Assembly (NCBI RefSeq): GCF_021602585.1
Contig: NZ_BQIP01000033.1
Coordinates: forward strand, 1 to 45,302
Length of the DNA stretch: 45,302 nucleotides
Direction of reading: 5' to 3'
Source: Pseudomonas faucium
GTDB lineage: Bacteria; Pseudomonadota; Gammaproteobacteria; Pseudomonadales; Pseudomonadaceae
Shown: positions 9,148 through 16,798 of the stretch, piece by piece
Numbering within the stretch: the first letter of the stretch is position 1
Layout of the letters: the number at the start of each line of letters is the position of its first letter
The notes under the pieces: model-generated
Databases searched by the model: none
The model's input: only the letters and a program-made list of their open reading frames with translations
Told to the model about the DNA's origin: nothing
Made by a program: the position numbers and the translations under genes

Positions 9148-9170
9148 GTCGTTGCGTTTAGCGCAACGAC
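9148..9170. promoter_or_regulatory. LysR-type operator dyad upstream of the porin
   Basis: GTCGTTGCG and CGCAACGAC form a perfect 9-bp inverted repeat around TTTAG and contain T-N11-A, the LysR-type binding pattern. It lies 181 bases upstream of the porin start and 12 bases beyond the LysR stop. A weak terminator for the LysR gene is the alternative, but only TTTGCCC follows the hairpin on that strand. Confidence 0.45.
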
Positions 9171-9181
9171 CTGGGCGAAGG

Positions 9182-10099
9182 TCACAGCACCTTGCGCATG
9201 GCCTTGGCCATTTCGGTCGCCAGCGCCCGGCTCAGGTCGTCCAGGGTGCGGCCGCGGCGGGTGACGACCTGGATGTCGGTGGCGTTCATCTGCGCGCAGT
9301 CGACCGCCAGCGCCTTGAAGGTGCCGCCCTTGAGCTCGTCGATGATCGGCAGCTCGGCGAGCAAGGTCGCGCCCAGGCCCGAGCGGACGAAATCGAGGAT
9401 CACCGCCAGCGAGTTGGAGGTCAGCGTCGGCACGATCGCGACCCCCTGCGCCTGGCAGGCGTCGTCCACCAGCTCGCGCACGCGAAAGTTGGCGCCGGGC
9501 AGCACCAGCGACTCGCGGGCGATGTCGGCGAGGCTGACCCGGCTGCGTTCGGCCAGGCGGCTGTCCCGGTGCACGATCAGGCGCAGCGGCTGGGCCAGGC
9601 TGAACAGCCGGCTCAGGCAGGCCGTGGGGCTGGGCGCGAACACCACGCCCAGGTGGGCCTGGTCGCTCATCACCAGGCGCTGCACCTCCAGCGAAGGCGC
9701 GCTGATGATCTCGGCCTTGTGCGCGCCATGGGCCTGGAGAAAGCCCTGCAGCGCGTTGATCGCCCGCGCCCCGAGCAGGCCTTCGCCGATGGCGATCACC
9801 GTCGAGGCCTGCTGCTGCTGGCGCAGGGCGTCCAGGCGGCTGAGCAACTGGCTGTGCTGGCGCTGGCGCTCGACGTAGTAGTCCACCGCGGCCTCGCCGG
9901 CGTGGGTCAGGCTGATGCGGTGGGTGTCGGGGCGCACCAGCTCGATGCCCAGTTCCGCTTCGAGCCGGGCGATCTGCCGGCTGACCGAGGAGGTGGCGAC
10001 CCCCAGGGCTTCGGCGGCGGCGCGCATGGAGCCTTTGTCGTGGCTCAGGTGCAGGTAGCGCAGGCGGTGATCCTGCAGTTCGATGGGGCGGGTGGGCAT
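9182..10099 (-). CDS. LysR family transcriptional regulator
   Basis: A 305-residue regulator. The N-terminal winged helix-turn-helix reads GSMRAAAEALGVATSSVSRQ (about 23-42), then IARLEAELGIELV; the effector domain runs from about residue 90 to the end. It lies between the OprD porin (same strand, downstream) and the Rieske/flavin monooxygenase operon (divergent, 482 bases away), so it probably controls one or both in response to the pathway substrate (inference). Characterised iac operons use a MarR-type IacR instead, so a LysR here marks a difference in control. The long A+T-rich gap in front of it contains a 26-bp dyad. Confidence 0.88.
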   Translation of the reverse strand: MPTRPIELQDHRLRYLHLSHDKGSMRAAAEALGVATSSVSRQIARLEAELGIELVRPDTHRISLTHAGEAAVDYYVERQRQHSQLLSRLDALRQQQQASTVIAIGEGLLGARAINALQGFLQAHGAHKAEIISAPSLEVQRLVMSDQAHLGVVFAPSPTACLSRLFSLAQPLRLIVHRDSRLAERSRVSLADIARESLVLPGANFRVRELVDDACQAQGVAIVPTLTSNSLAVILDFVRSGLGATLLAELPIIDELKGGTFKALAVDCAQMNATDIQVVTRRGRTLDDLSRALATEMAKAMRKVL

Positions 10100-10376
10100 G
10101 GCCTCGACCTCGGGGTGTGCACGCCAGGCATGGCGGGGGTGCTGTTCTGATTGTTCTTGTGGGCGCGATGCCCAGCCATGCTACACCAGCTTTTTTATCT
10201 CCGAAATCATGTGAAAAGTGTATTAAAAATTTTTCGACATATCGCCAGGCCTGGTTAGTTTTTTTGGCTAGCCAGCTGCTTCGAAATTCATCTTTAAAGC
10301 CGATAAAAATCAGATAGATAGCCTTGTTTTGCGGTGCTGGTCGGGCATGCGTCCGTCGAAAAAATGCGTTTTTAAG

Positions 10377-10402
10377 CGTGAAAATTCAATTGACAATTCA
10401 CG
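10377..10402. promoter_or_regulatory. 26-bp dyad operator before the oxygenase operon
   Basis: The dyad is CGTGAA, 3 bases, TCAATTGA, 3 bases, TTCACG: 20 of 26 positions are symmetric. It overlaps TTGACA (10390-10395), a perfect -35 box; 17 bases further on is CAGATT, a poor -10. A regulator bound here would sit on the -35 region. It could be the site of the neighbouring LysR protein or of an unlinked regulator. Confidence 0.5.
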
Positions 10403-10453
10403 TAATTGGCCGCAGATTTTTGTCACCGGCACCCAAAACAAGAGAGACAGAAC

Positions 10454-10567
10454 ATGCCGCACGATCCCGCCTTTGCCCCCTTGCATGGCCGCTACCTTGC
10501 TGCAGCGAGCCCTGCCATTTCGCCTCCTGCCCACCGACACCTGCCAGAACCACAACACCGCGCCTGA
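10454..10567 (+). CDS. Possible 37-residue leader ORF
   Basis: ATG 10454 opens a 37-codon frame ending TGA 10567, 14 bases before the monooxygenase ATG. The peptide starts MPHDPAFAPLHGRYLAAASP and is rich in Pro and His. A weak purine stretch (AAGAGAGACAG) precedes it. It could be a translated leader coupling to the operon, or chance. No signal peptide or known motif is visible. Confidence 0.25.
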   Translation: MPHDPAFAPLHGRYLAAASPAISPPAHRHLPEPQHRA

Positions 10568-10581
10568 GACGGAGAAAGTCC

Positions 10582-11751
10582 ATGGATTCGCTTTGCCTGC
10601 GTGCTGCGCCCGAGTCGGCGCTTGCCAGTGGCCCTGCCTTCGAGGCTTTGCTGGACGGGGTTCGTGATCGAGCCCGTCTGGGTGAGTTCGATCGCCAACG
10701 CCATATTTCCCGCGACGTGATCGATGCCTTCAAGGCCCACGGCGTCTACCGTGCCCTGGTGCCCAAACGCTTCGGCGGCCTGCAATGCTCGCCCGGCGAG
10801 TTCTGCGAGATGGTCGAGCGCATCTCCCACGCCGACGGCTCCGCCGGCTGGGTGGCGAGCTTCGGCATGAGCCCGGTGTACCTGGCGGCGCTGCCGCTGG
10901 AGACCATCGCCCAGATCTACGGCAACAGCCCCGACACCGTGTTCGCCGGGGGCATCTTCCCGCCGCAGCCGGCCGAGATCGTTGCCGGAGGCTTCAAGGT
11001 CAATGGCCGCTGGAAGTACTCCAGCGGCTCCATGGGCGCCGACATCGTTGGCGTCGGCATCGCCCCGCGCAACGGCGACAAGCTCGACCTGCCGCGCCTG
11101 GCGGTGCTGCCCCGCAGCCAGGCGCGCATCGAAGAAACCTGGGACACCGTCGGCCTGCTCGGCACCGGCAGCCACGACCTGCTGGTCGAGGATGTGGTGG
11201 TGGGCGAGCAGTGGACCTTCGTGCGCGGCGGCAAGCCGAACCTGGACGAGCCGTTCTTCCGCTACCCGTCGCTGTCGTTCGCCACCCAGGTGCTGTCGGT
11301 GGTCGGCCTGGGCATCGCCCGCGCCGCCCTCGACGAGCTGTCGGGCATGGCCAGCGGGCGCATCTCGGTCACCGGCGCCCCGGCCCTGGCCGACCGGCCG
11401 CTGGCCCAGGTTGATGTGGCCAAGGCCGAGGCCGCGCTGCGTTCGGCCCGGGCGTTCTTCTACGAATCGATCGAACGCGCCTGGCAGCACGTGCTGGCCG
11501 GCGACCCGGTGCCGATCGAGGTCACCAACCTGTTGCGCCTGTCCTCCACCCATGCCGCGCGCGTCGCCGCAGAAGTGGCGCGCAGTGCGCAGCTGCTGTC
11601 GGGCATGACCGGCATCTACAACGAAAGCCCGCTGGCCCGCTGCGTCAACGATGCGCAGGTGGTCACCCAGCACGCCTTCATGGGCGACGTCACCTACCAG
11701 AACGCCGGGGCGATGTTCTTCGGCAAACAGCCCCTTCCGGGCTACCTGTAA
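10582..11751 (+). CDS. iacA: Class D flavin monooxygenase, IacA-like (acyl-CoA dehydrogenase fold)
   Basis: A 389-residue protein with the acyl-CoA dehydrogenase fold but the features of two-component flavin-dependent hydroxylases (HsaA, p-hydroxyphenylacetate hydroxylase, indole-attacking IacA/IifC). ISHADGSAGW (about 81-90) and the C-terminal FMGDVTYQNAGAMFFGKQPL fit this subgroup; the thioester-dehydrogenase active-site context is absent. ATG 10582 has GGAG at good spacing. It would use reduced flavin supplied by the flavin reductase encoded at the end of the operon to hydroxylate the aromatic substrate. The symbol rests on the A-B-C-D-E-F-G gene order shared with the indole-3-acetate cluster, not on a sequence comparison; a different indolic or aromatic substrate is possible. 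Confidence 0.7.
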   Translation: MDSLCLRAAPESALASGPAFEALLDGVRDRARLGEFDRQRHISRDVIDAFKAHGVYRALVPKRFGGLQCSPGEFCEMVERISHADGSAGWVASFGMSPVYLAALPLETIAQIYGNSPDTVFAGGIFPPQPAEIVAGGFKVNGRWKYSSGSMGADIVGVGIAPRNGDKLDLPRLAVLPRSQARIEETWDTVGLLGTGSHDLLVEDVVVGEQWTFVRGGKPNLDEPFFRYPSLSFATQVLSVVGLGIARAALDELSGMASGRISVTGAPALADRPLAQVDVAKAEAALRSARAFFYESIERAWQHVLAGDPVPIEVTNLLRLSSTHAARVAAEVARSAQLLSGMTGIYNESPLARCVNDAQVVTQHAFMGDVTYQNAGAMFFGKQPLPGYL

Positions 11752-11768
11752 CTCTCGGGATACCAGTC

Positions 11769-12131
11769 ATGAGCGATAACAAAGCCTTGCGCGTGCTGTT
11801 CTGCATGGGCATCAACCAGAACTTCTTCGACGCCGCGCGCGAGGAGCAACTGCAGGTGTGGGCCGCCTTCAGCGCGATGTGGAACGCCATCCACGACCTG
11901 CCCGGGGTGAACGTGCTGGGCAACATGGACGACGACCAGGGCATGGTCGGGCCGTCCGATGGCTTCCCCTGGACCACCTACCTGCTGGCCGATGTGCCGG
12001 ACATCCAGACCGTGCACGCCGCCTGCAACCTGTTCCGCACCACCGCCGTGGGCGAGGGGCCGTACAAGCTGTGGCGCTATGCCAAGGTCGAGGCCCGTGT
12101 CGGCCGCGAACTGATCATCCAGCGCGCCTGA
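11769..12131 (+). CDS. iacB: IacB-like small protein of unknown function
   Basis: A 120-residue soluble protein starting MSDNKALRVLFCMGINQNFF with no signal peptide or membrane segment. It contains PGVNVLGNMDDDQGMVGPSD and ends in a basic strand (YAKVEARVGRELIIQRA), suggesting a compact alpha-beta, dimeric ferredoxin-like fold. No catalytic motif is evident. It lies 17 bases after the monooxygenase and 15 bases before the dioxygenase alpha gene, exactly the place of iacB. The biochemical role of IacB is not well established. The symbol is from position and size. Confidence 0.6.
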   Translation: MSDNKALRVLFCMGINQNFFDAAREEQLQVWAAFSAMWNAIHDLPGVNVLGNMDDDQGMVGPSDGFPWTTYLLADVPDIQTVHAACNLFRTTAVGEGPYKLWRYAKVEARVGRELIIQRA

Positions 12132-12146
12132 GAAGAGGACTTATCC

Positions 12147-13430
12147 GTGACCAACCTGATTCCCGCCGTCAACCTGAGCGTCGACCCGGCCGAGCTGGTG
12201 CAGCCAGACCGCGTCCACACCTCGCTGTACACCGACCCGGCGCTGTTTGACGCCGAGCTTGAAAAGATCTTCCACAGCACCTGGATCTGGGTCGCCCACG
12301 AGAGCGAGATCCCCGAGGCCGGCAGCTACAAGACCACCTACATCGGCAAGCAGCCGGTGATCGTCGTGCGCGACCGCAAGAAGGCGGTGAACGTGCTGCT
12401 CAACCGCTGCCGCCACCGCGGCGCCACGGTGTGCGAGCACAAGAAGGGCAAGACCAACAGCTTCGTCTGCCCCTACCACGGTTGGGGCTATGCCCTGGAC
12501 GGCTCGCTGCGCGGCGTGCCGCACCCGGAAAGCTACGGCGACTGCCTGGACAAGGCCGAGCTGCCACTGGTGAGCCTGCGTACCGAAAGCTACGCCGGGA
12601 TGATCTTCGCCACCTTCAAGGACGACATCGAGCCACTGGAAGACTTCCTGGGCGCTGCGAAAAAGTGGATGGACCTGTTCATGAAGCAGGGCGCGGGCTA
12701 CGGCATCAAGGTGCCGGGCGAGCACCGCTTCCGCTTCCCCGGCAACTGGAAGATCCAGCTGGAGAACACCACCGACGCCTACCACTTCCCGCTGGTGCAC
12801 AAGAGCTTCCTGTCGTCGGTGGATGAACAGACCCTTGAGCTGTTCGACTTCGTCAAAGGCCCTGGCTACGTCGAGGACCTGGGCAACGGCCACAGCGTGA
12901 TGGTGATGATCCCCGAGCTGGTCGACCTGGAAGCCGACCTCGACAAGCCGATCCCCGAGCGCTTCGAAGCGCTGGCCGCCGAGCTGCGCGACGAGGGCAT
13001 CGACGAGCCGCAGGTGCGGCGCATCGTGCGTGCGGTGGGCGGGTCGGGCTTCAACCTCAACCTGTTCCCCAACGTGGCCTGCTCGATGGCGTTCTTCCGC
13101 GTGCTGCAGCCGATTTCGGTGACCGAGACCGAGATCCACCACTCGGTGATCACCATGGACGGCGGCCCGGCGGCGGCCAACCGCTACCGCCTGCGCCTGC
13201 ACGAGCACTTCCAGGGCCCGATGGGCTTTGGTACCCCGGACGATTCCGAGGCCTGGGAGCGCGTGCAGAAGGGCGCCAGTGCCGGCGAGAACCTGTGGAT
13301 CATGCTCAACCGTGGCTTGCCCGGCGAGCGAGCCAGCGAAGATGGCCTGGTTTCCGACGTGAGTGCCGAAACCGGCATGCGCGCGGCGTACCAGCAGTGG
13401 AAAAAGATGATGAGCGCGGAGACCAAGTGA
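12147..13430 (+). CDS. iacC: Rieske aromatic ring-hydroxylating dioxygenase, alpha subunit
   Basis: A 427-residue catalytic subunit. The Rieske 2Fe-2S ligands are Cys88-x-His90 (NRCRHRGATVC) and Cys108-x2-His111 (FVCPYHGWGY). The mononuclear iron site has Asp210-x2-His213-x4-His218 (NTTDAYHFPLVH), with a third ligand probably Asp365 or 366 in GTPDDSEAWER. With the beta subunit and a reductase it would add O2 across an aromatic ring, or cleave off a side group. In the indole-3-acetate pathway IacCD is linked to the late step that yields catechol. Start: ATG and GTG compete; GTG 12147 follows AGAAGAGG at correct distance. The stop overlaps the beta start as TGATG. Confidence 0.85.
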   Translation: MTNLIPAVNLSVDPAELVQPDRVHTSLYTDPALFDAELEKIFHSTWIWVAHESEIPEAGSYKTTYIGKQPVIVVRDRKKAVNVLLNRCRHRGATVCEHKKGKTNSFVCPYHGWGYALDGSLRGVPHPESYGDCLDKAELPLVSLRTESYAGMIFATFKDDIEPLEDFLGAAKKWMDLFMKQGAGYGIKVPGEHRFRFPGNWKIQLENTTDAYHFPLVHKSFLSSVDEQTLELFDFVKGPGYVEDLGNGHSVMVMIPELVDLEADLDKPIPERFEALAAELRDEGIDEPQVRRIVRAVGGSGFNLNLFPNVACSMAFFRVLQPISVTETEIHHSVITMDGGPAAANRYRLRLHEHFQGPMGFGTPDDSEAWERVQKGASAGENLWIMLNRGLPGERASEDGLVSDVSAETGMRAAYQQWKKMMSAETK

Positions 13431-13906
13431 TGAACCTCAACCTACTCAACGAAGTCACCGCGTTCATCTGGCAGGAAGGCGACATGCTCGACCACGGCGA
13501 GTACGAAGCGTGGCTGGCGCAATGGACCGCGAAGGGGACGTACATCATCCCGATCAACCCGAAGGAAACCGACTACGAGAACACCCTCAACTACGCCTAC
13601 GACGACCACCACATGCGCCGCCTGCGCGTGCAGCGGCTGATTGGCGGCGAGTCGATTTCCACCAGCCCGCAGCCGCGCACCGTGCGCAGCATCTCGCGCA
13701 TTCGCGTGCTCGGCGATGACGGGGTCAACGTGACCGTGCGCGCCGCGCAGAACATCCGCGAGTTCCGCAAGGAAAGCCTCAAGCACTACACCGCCGACCT
13801 GACCTACACCCTGATGCGCGCCGAGGGTGGGTTCAAGATCGCGCGCAAGGTGATCAGCCTGATCAACAGCGACGATACCCTTGCCGGTATCGGCTACATC
13901 CTGTGA
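13430..13906 (+). CDS. iacD: Ring-hydroxylating dioxygenase, beta subunit
   Basis: A 158-residue protein of the small-subunit family, a cone-shaped NTF2-like fold that stabilises the alpha trimer. Typical stretches are FIWQEGDMLDHGEYEAWLAQ, then WTAKGTYIIPINP, and HHMRRLRVQRLIGGESISTS; PQPRTVRSISRIRV is a strong signature. It starts on the last base of the alpha stop, so translation is coupled and stoichiometric. Eleven bases separate it from the SDR gene. Confidence 0.85.
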   Translation: MNLNLLNEVTAFIWQEGDMLDHGEYEAWLAQWTAKGTYIIPINPKETDYENTLNYAYDDHHMRRLRVQRLIGGESISTSPQPRTVRSISRIRVLGDDGVNVTVRAAQNIREFRKESLKHYTADLTYTLMRAEGGFKIARKVISLINSDDTLAGIGYIL

Positions 13907-13916
13907 GGGCCCGGCC

Positions 13917-14657
13917 ATGAACCAAGTTGCATTGGTAACCGGGGCCGGGCAGGGGCTGGGCCGGCGCTTCTGCGCCCGGCTGCTCGCCGCAGGCTTCGAC
14001 GTGGTGGTCTCGGACCGCGACCTGGCCTTGGCCCAGGCCACGGCCGAGCAGCTCGCAGGGCAGGGCGGCCGTAGCTTGGCAGTCAAGCTCGACGTCGCCA
14101 GCAAGGCGGACTTCGAGCAGGCCCTGGCCCAGGTGCTGGAGCACTTCGGCGCCCTGCACGTGGTGGTCAACAACGCGGCGGTGACCAAGACCACGCCGCT
14201 GATGCAGATCAGCCCGGAAGAGTTCGACGCGGTGGTCGGCCTGAACCTGCGCAGCGTGTTCCTCGGCTGCCAGGTATTCGGCGCGCACCTGGCCGAGCGC
14301 GGCTACGGGCGGATCATCAACATGGCCTCGCTGGCCGGGCAGAACGGCGGCACCGCCACCGGCGCGCACTACGCGGCGAGCAAGGGGGCGATCGTCACCC
14401 TGACCAAGGTCTTCGCCAAGGAATTCGCCGCCCGCGGCGTCACCGTCAATGCCATCGCCCCAGGCCCGATCGACTCGCCGGCGGTGCATGCCGCGGTGCC
14501 GGCCGAGCGCCTGCCGGGGCTGCTGGCGAACATCCCGGTGCAGCGCCTGGGCGATGCGGATTTTCTTGGCGACCTGATCGTGCAACTGGCGCGCCCCGAG
14601 GCCTACTTCACCACCGGGGCGACCTGGGACGTGAACGGCGGCCTGTACATGCGATGA
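13917..14657 (+). CDS. iacE: Short-chain dehydrogenase/reductase, IacE-like
   Basis: A 246-residue classical SDR. The cofactor motif is TGAGQGLG (8-15), NNAA is at 85-88, the structural Asn is Asn110, and the catalytic residues are Ser138, Tyr152 and Lys156 (YAASK). An acidic Asp33 after the second strand favours NAD(H). It ends VNGGLYMR. In the iac pathway IacE reduces or oxidises the hydroxylated indole intermediate. The stop is 20 bases before the chosen reductase start, and it is in the middle of the operon. Confidence 0.75.
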   Translation: MNQVALVTGAGQGLGRRFCARLLAAGFDVVVSDRDLALAQATAEQLAGQGGRSLAVKLDVASKADFEQALAQVLEHFGALHVVVNNAAVTKTTPLMQISPEEFDAVVGLNLRSVFLGCQVFGAHLAERGYGRIINMASLAGQNGGTATGAHYAASKGAIVTLTKVFAKEFAARGVTVNAIAPGPIDSPAVHAAVPAERLPGLLANIPVQRLGDADFLGDLIVQLARPEAYFTTGATWDVNGGLYMR

Positions 14658-14677
14658 ATCACAACAGGACACCGCTG

Positions 14678-15637
14678 ATGAACGAACAACTGTTGAACGT
14701 GATCGTGCGCAAGCGCGAGATCCAGGGGGCCGATGTGCTGGTCCTCGACTTGGGCCGGGCCGATGGCGCGGCGCTGCCTGCTTTCGAGGCGGGGGCGCAC
14801 GTGGACATCCACGTGGCCCCGGGCCTGGTGCGCCAGTACTCGCTGTGCAGCGACCCGGCGGACGCTTCGCTGTATCGCCTGGGGGTGCTGAAAGACCCGG
14901 CCTCCCGTGGCGGCTCGGTGGGGGTGCACGAGGTGCTGGTGGAAGGGCGCGAGGTGCAGATCAGCACGCCGCGCAACCTGTTCCCGCTGGCTCCCGATGC
15001 ACGCCGCTCGATCCTGCTCGGTGGCGGCATCGGCATCACGCCGATGATCGCCATGGCCCATGCCCTGCACCAGCAGGGCGCCGATTTCGAATTGCATTAC
15101 TGCGGGCGTTCGCGCAGCCGCAGCGCCTTCCTCGAGGCCTTGGCCAGTGCGCCCTTCGCCGGGCGGGTGGCCACCCACTTCGACGACGAAGACGCCGCCC
15201 AGCGCCTGGACCTGCCTGCGGTGCTGGGCGCCGCCCAGGCCGGCACCCACGTCTACACCTGCGGGCCGTCGGGCTTCATGGACTGGGTGATCGGCGGCGC
15301 GCGCCAGCAGGGCTACGCCGAGGACCACATCCACAAGGAGTACTTCCAGGTCGAGGTGGATGCCAGTGGCGCCAGCTTCGAAGTGGTCGCCGCGCGCAGC
15401 AACAAGACCGTGCAGGTGGCCGAGGGCCAGAGCATCCTCGAGGCCCTGGCCCAGGTTGGCATCAAGATCGACATCTCCTGCGAGCAGGGCGTGTGCGGCA
15501 CCTGCATGTGCGAAGTGCTCGAAGGCGAGCCGGACCACCGCGACGTGTACCTGACCGATGAAGAAAAAGCCGCGAACGACCAGATCCTGGTGTGCTGTTC
15601 GCGGGCCAAGTCCAACAAGCTGGTGCTGGATATCTGA
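14678..15637 (+). CDS. iacF: Phthalate-dioxygenase-reductase-type ferredoxin reductase
   Basis: A 319-residue electron-transfer protein. Flavin-binding RQYS (52-55), NAD-binding GGGIGITPM (115-123) and CGP (195-197) are followed by a C-terminal plant-type 2Fe-2S domain with Cys268, Cys273, Cys276 (CEQGVCGTC) and Cys306. This layout (flavin, NAD, iron-sulfur) is that of the single-component reductase of class IA dioxygenases and would feed electrons from NADH to the Rieske alpha subunit. ATG 14678 is chosen because AGGAC lies 8 bases upstream; an in-frame ATG at 14654 overlaps the SDR stop and would add eight residues. Confidence 0.8.
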   Translation: MNEQLLNVIVRKREIQGADVLVLDLGRADGAALPAFEAGAHVDIHVAPGLVRQYSLCSDPADASLYRLGVLKDPASRGGSVGVHEVLVEGREVQISTPRNLFPLAPDARRSILLGGGIGITPMIAMAHALHQQGADFELHYCGRSRSRSAFLEALASAPFAGRVATHFDDEDAAQRLDLPAVLGAAQAGTHVYTCGPSGFMDWVIGGARQQGYAEDHIHKEYFQVEVDASGASFEVVAARSNKTVQVAEGQSILEALAQVGIKIDISCEQGVCGTCMCEVLEGEPDHRDVYLTDEEKAANDQILVCCSRAKSNKLVLDI

Positions 15638-15648
15638 GGAGCATGACC

Positions 15649-16146
15649 ATGGTTGACGTAACCCAATTTCGCAACGCGATGGCCATGCTCGGTGGCGCCG
15701 TCTCGGTGATCACCACCGATGGCCCTGCCGGGCGCTTCGGCTTCACCGCCTCGGCGGTGTGCAGCGTCACCGACGCGCCGCCGACCTTGCTGGTGTGCAT
15801 GAACCGCGCCTCGTATTCCAACGAGCAGTTCAAGGCCAACGGTGCGCTGTGCGTGAACGTGCTGGCCGGCACCCACCAGGACCTGTCGGGGGCCTTCGCC
15901 AACCGCCACCTGAGCATGGAAGAGCGCTTTGCCACCACCCACTGGACCGTGCTGCAGAGCGGCGCGCCGGTGATGCACGAAGCACTGGTGAACTTCGACT
16001 GCCGCATCGTCCAGGTGCACGAGGTGGGCTCGCACAGCATCTTCTACTGCCAGATCGAGGAAATCCGCCACGGCGGCGCCGATGATGGGCTGGTGTATTT
16101 CAACCGTGCCTATCACCGCGTGTGCGAGGCCTCCAAGGCCTGCTGA
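15649..16146 (+). CDS. iacG: Flavin reductase, HpaC/IacG-like
   Basis: A 165-residue flavin reductase-like protein (split beta-barrel). RFGFTASAVCSVTDAPPTLL is the conserved flavin-binding core, and CVNVLAGTHQDLSGAFA follows. It would supply reduced FMN or FAD to the class D monooxygenase encoded at the head of the operon. ATG 15649 is preferred: GAGGA stands 9 bases before it, whereas the ATG at 15643 is too close. The stop lies only 3 bases from the stop of the convergent acetyltransferase gene, leaving no room for a separate terminator. Confidence 0.8.
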   Translation: MVDVTQFRNAMAMLGGAVSVITTDGPAGRFGFTASAVCSVTDAPPTLLVCMNRASYSNEQFKANGALCVNVLAGTHQDLSGAFANRHLSMEERFATTHWTVLQSGAPVMHEALVNFDCRIVQVHEVGSHSIFYCQIEEIRHGGADDGLVYFNRAYHRVCEASKAC

Positions 16147-16149
16147 AAC

Positions 16150-16719
16150 CTAGCGCCCGCGCCGCCGCGAAACCCGGGCCTCGATGTTCTTGCGGCCGAT
16201 CAGCAACGGTGGTTTCTCCACCACCGGCTCGTCGGCCAGCCACTTGTACATCACCAGGCAGTCCACCAGGCCCAGGCGGGCGTGGCGAAACGCCTTGGGC
16301 AGGCGGCCGACGGTGTCGAAGCCAAGCGTGTGCCACAGCGCCACGGCCGCTTCGTTGCTGGCCACCACCGAATTGAACTGCAGTGCCAGGAAGCCTTCCT
16401 GGCGCGCCAGCTTCTGCGAGTGCTCGCACATCAGGCGCGCCACGCCACGGCCACGGGCGGCCTCGGCGACCATGTAGCCGCAGTTGCCGACATGGCCACC
16501 GGGGCCGGCGGCATTGGCCTTGAGGTAGTAGCTGCCAAGCAGTTCACCGTCGGCTTCGGCCACCAGCGTGTGCACGGGCAGCTCCAGCCACAGCTGGCGG
16601 GCTTGTTCCAGGCTCAGGGCCGGGTCGTAGGCGTAGGTTTCACGGGCCTGGACGATGGCCTGGAAGGTGGGCCAGAAACGCGCGAAGTCGTCGGGCGTCA
16701 TGGGGCGGATGTGAATCAT
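16150..16719 (-). CDS. GNAT family N-acetyltransferase
   Basis: A 189-residue acetyltransferase. The acetyl-CoA loop is ARGRGVARLM (about 88-97), followed by FNSVVASNEAAVALWHTLGF, the conserved GNAT motif B with the late LWxxLGF. ATG 16719 follows ACAGGT; a much longer upstream frame begins in non-family sequence overlapping the next gene and is rejected. The acceptor substrate cannot be predicted. The basic C-terminal tail (RKNIEARVSRRRGR) is unusual. The nearest gene upstream on the same strand is the CMD-like gene, 79 bases away. Confidence 0.85.
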   Translation of the reverse strand: MIHIRPMTPDDFARFWPTFQAIVQARETYAYDPALSLEQARQLWLELPVHTLVAEADGELLGSYYLKANAAGPGGHVGNCGYMVAEAARGRGVARLMCEHSQKLARQEGFLALQFNSVVASNEAAVALWHTLGFDTVGRLPKAFRHARLGLVDCLVMYKWLADEPVVEKPPLLIGRKNIEARVSRRRGR

Positions 16720-16798
16720 GGCGGTACCTGTGGGGGCTAGGGCGCCAAGTCTGAGAGGCGCGGCGCCGTCGCGCAAGGGCGGCGACGCCGCAGGCGGC

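Larger units (their letters stand above)
10100..10581. other. A+T-rich divergent promoter region
   Basis: This 482-base gap separates the divergent LysR gene and the monooxygenase operon. Bases 10190-10420 are markedly A+T-rich for this genome (runs such as TTTTTTATC, AAAAATTTTTCG), as expected of promoters. It contains a 10-bp palindrome TGGCTAGCCA at 10265-10274, the 26-bp dyad at 10377-10402, a possible -35 box TTGACA at 10390 and a 37-codon ORF at 10454. I see no other coding potential. Confidence 0.6.

Noticed and set aside
15592-15648. Upstream start for the flavin reductase
   Set aside because: The frame is open from an ATG at 15592, but that lies inside the reductase gene and has no ribosome site; GAGGA fits ATG 15649.
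16720-16798. Terminator between the CMD-like and acetyltransferase genes
   Set aside because: The stretch can fold into a GC-rich imperfect hairpin (GGCGTCGC with GCGACGGCGCC), but a base is unpaired and no T-run follows.
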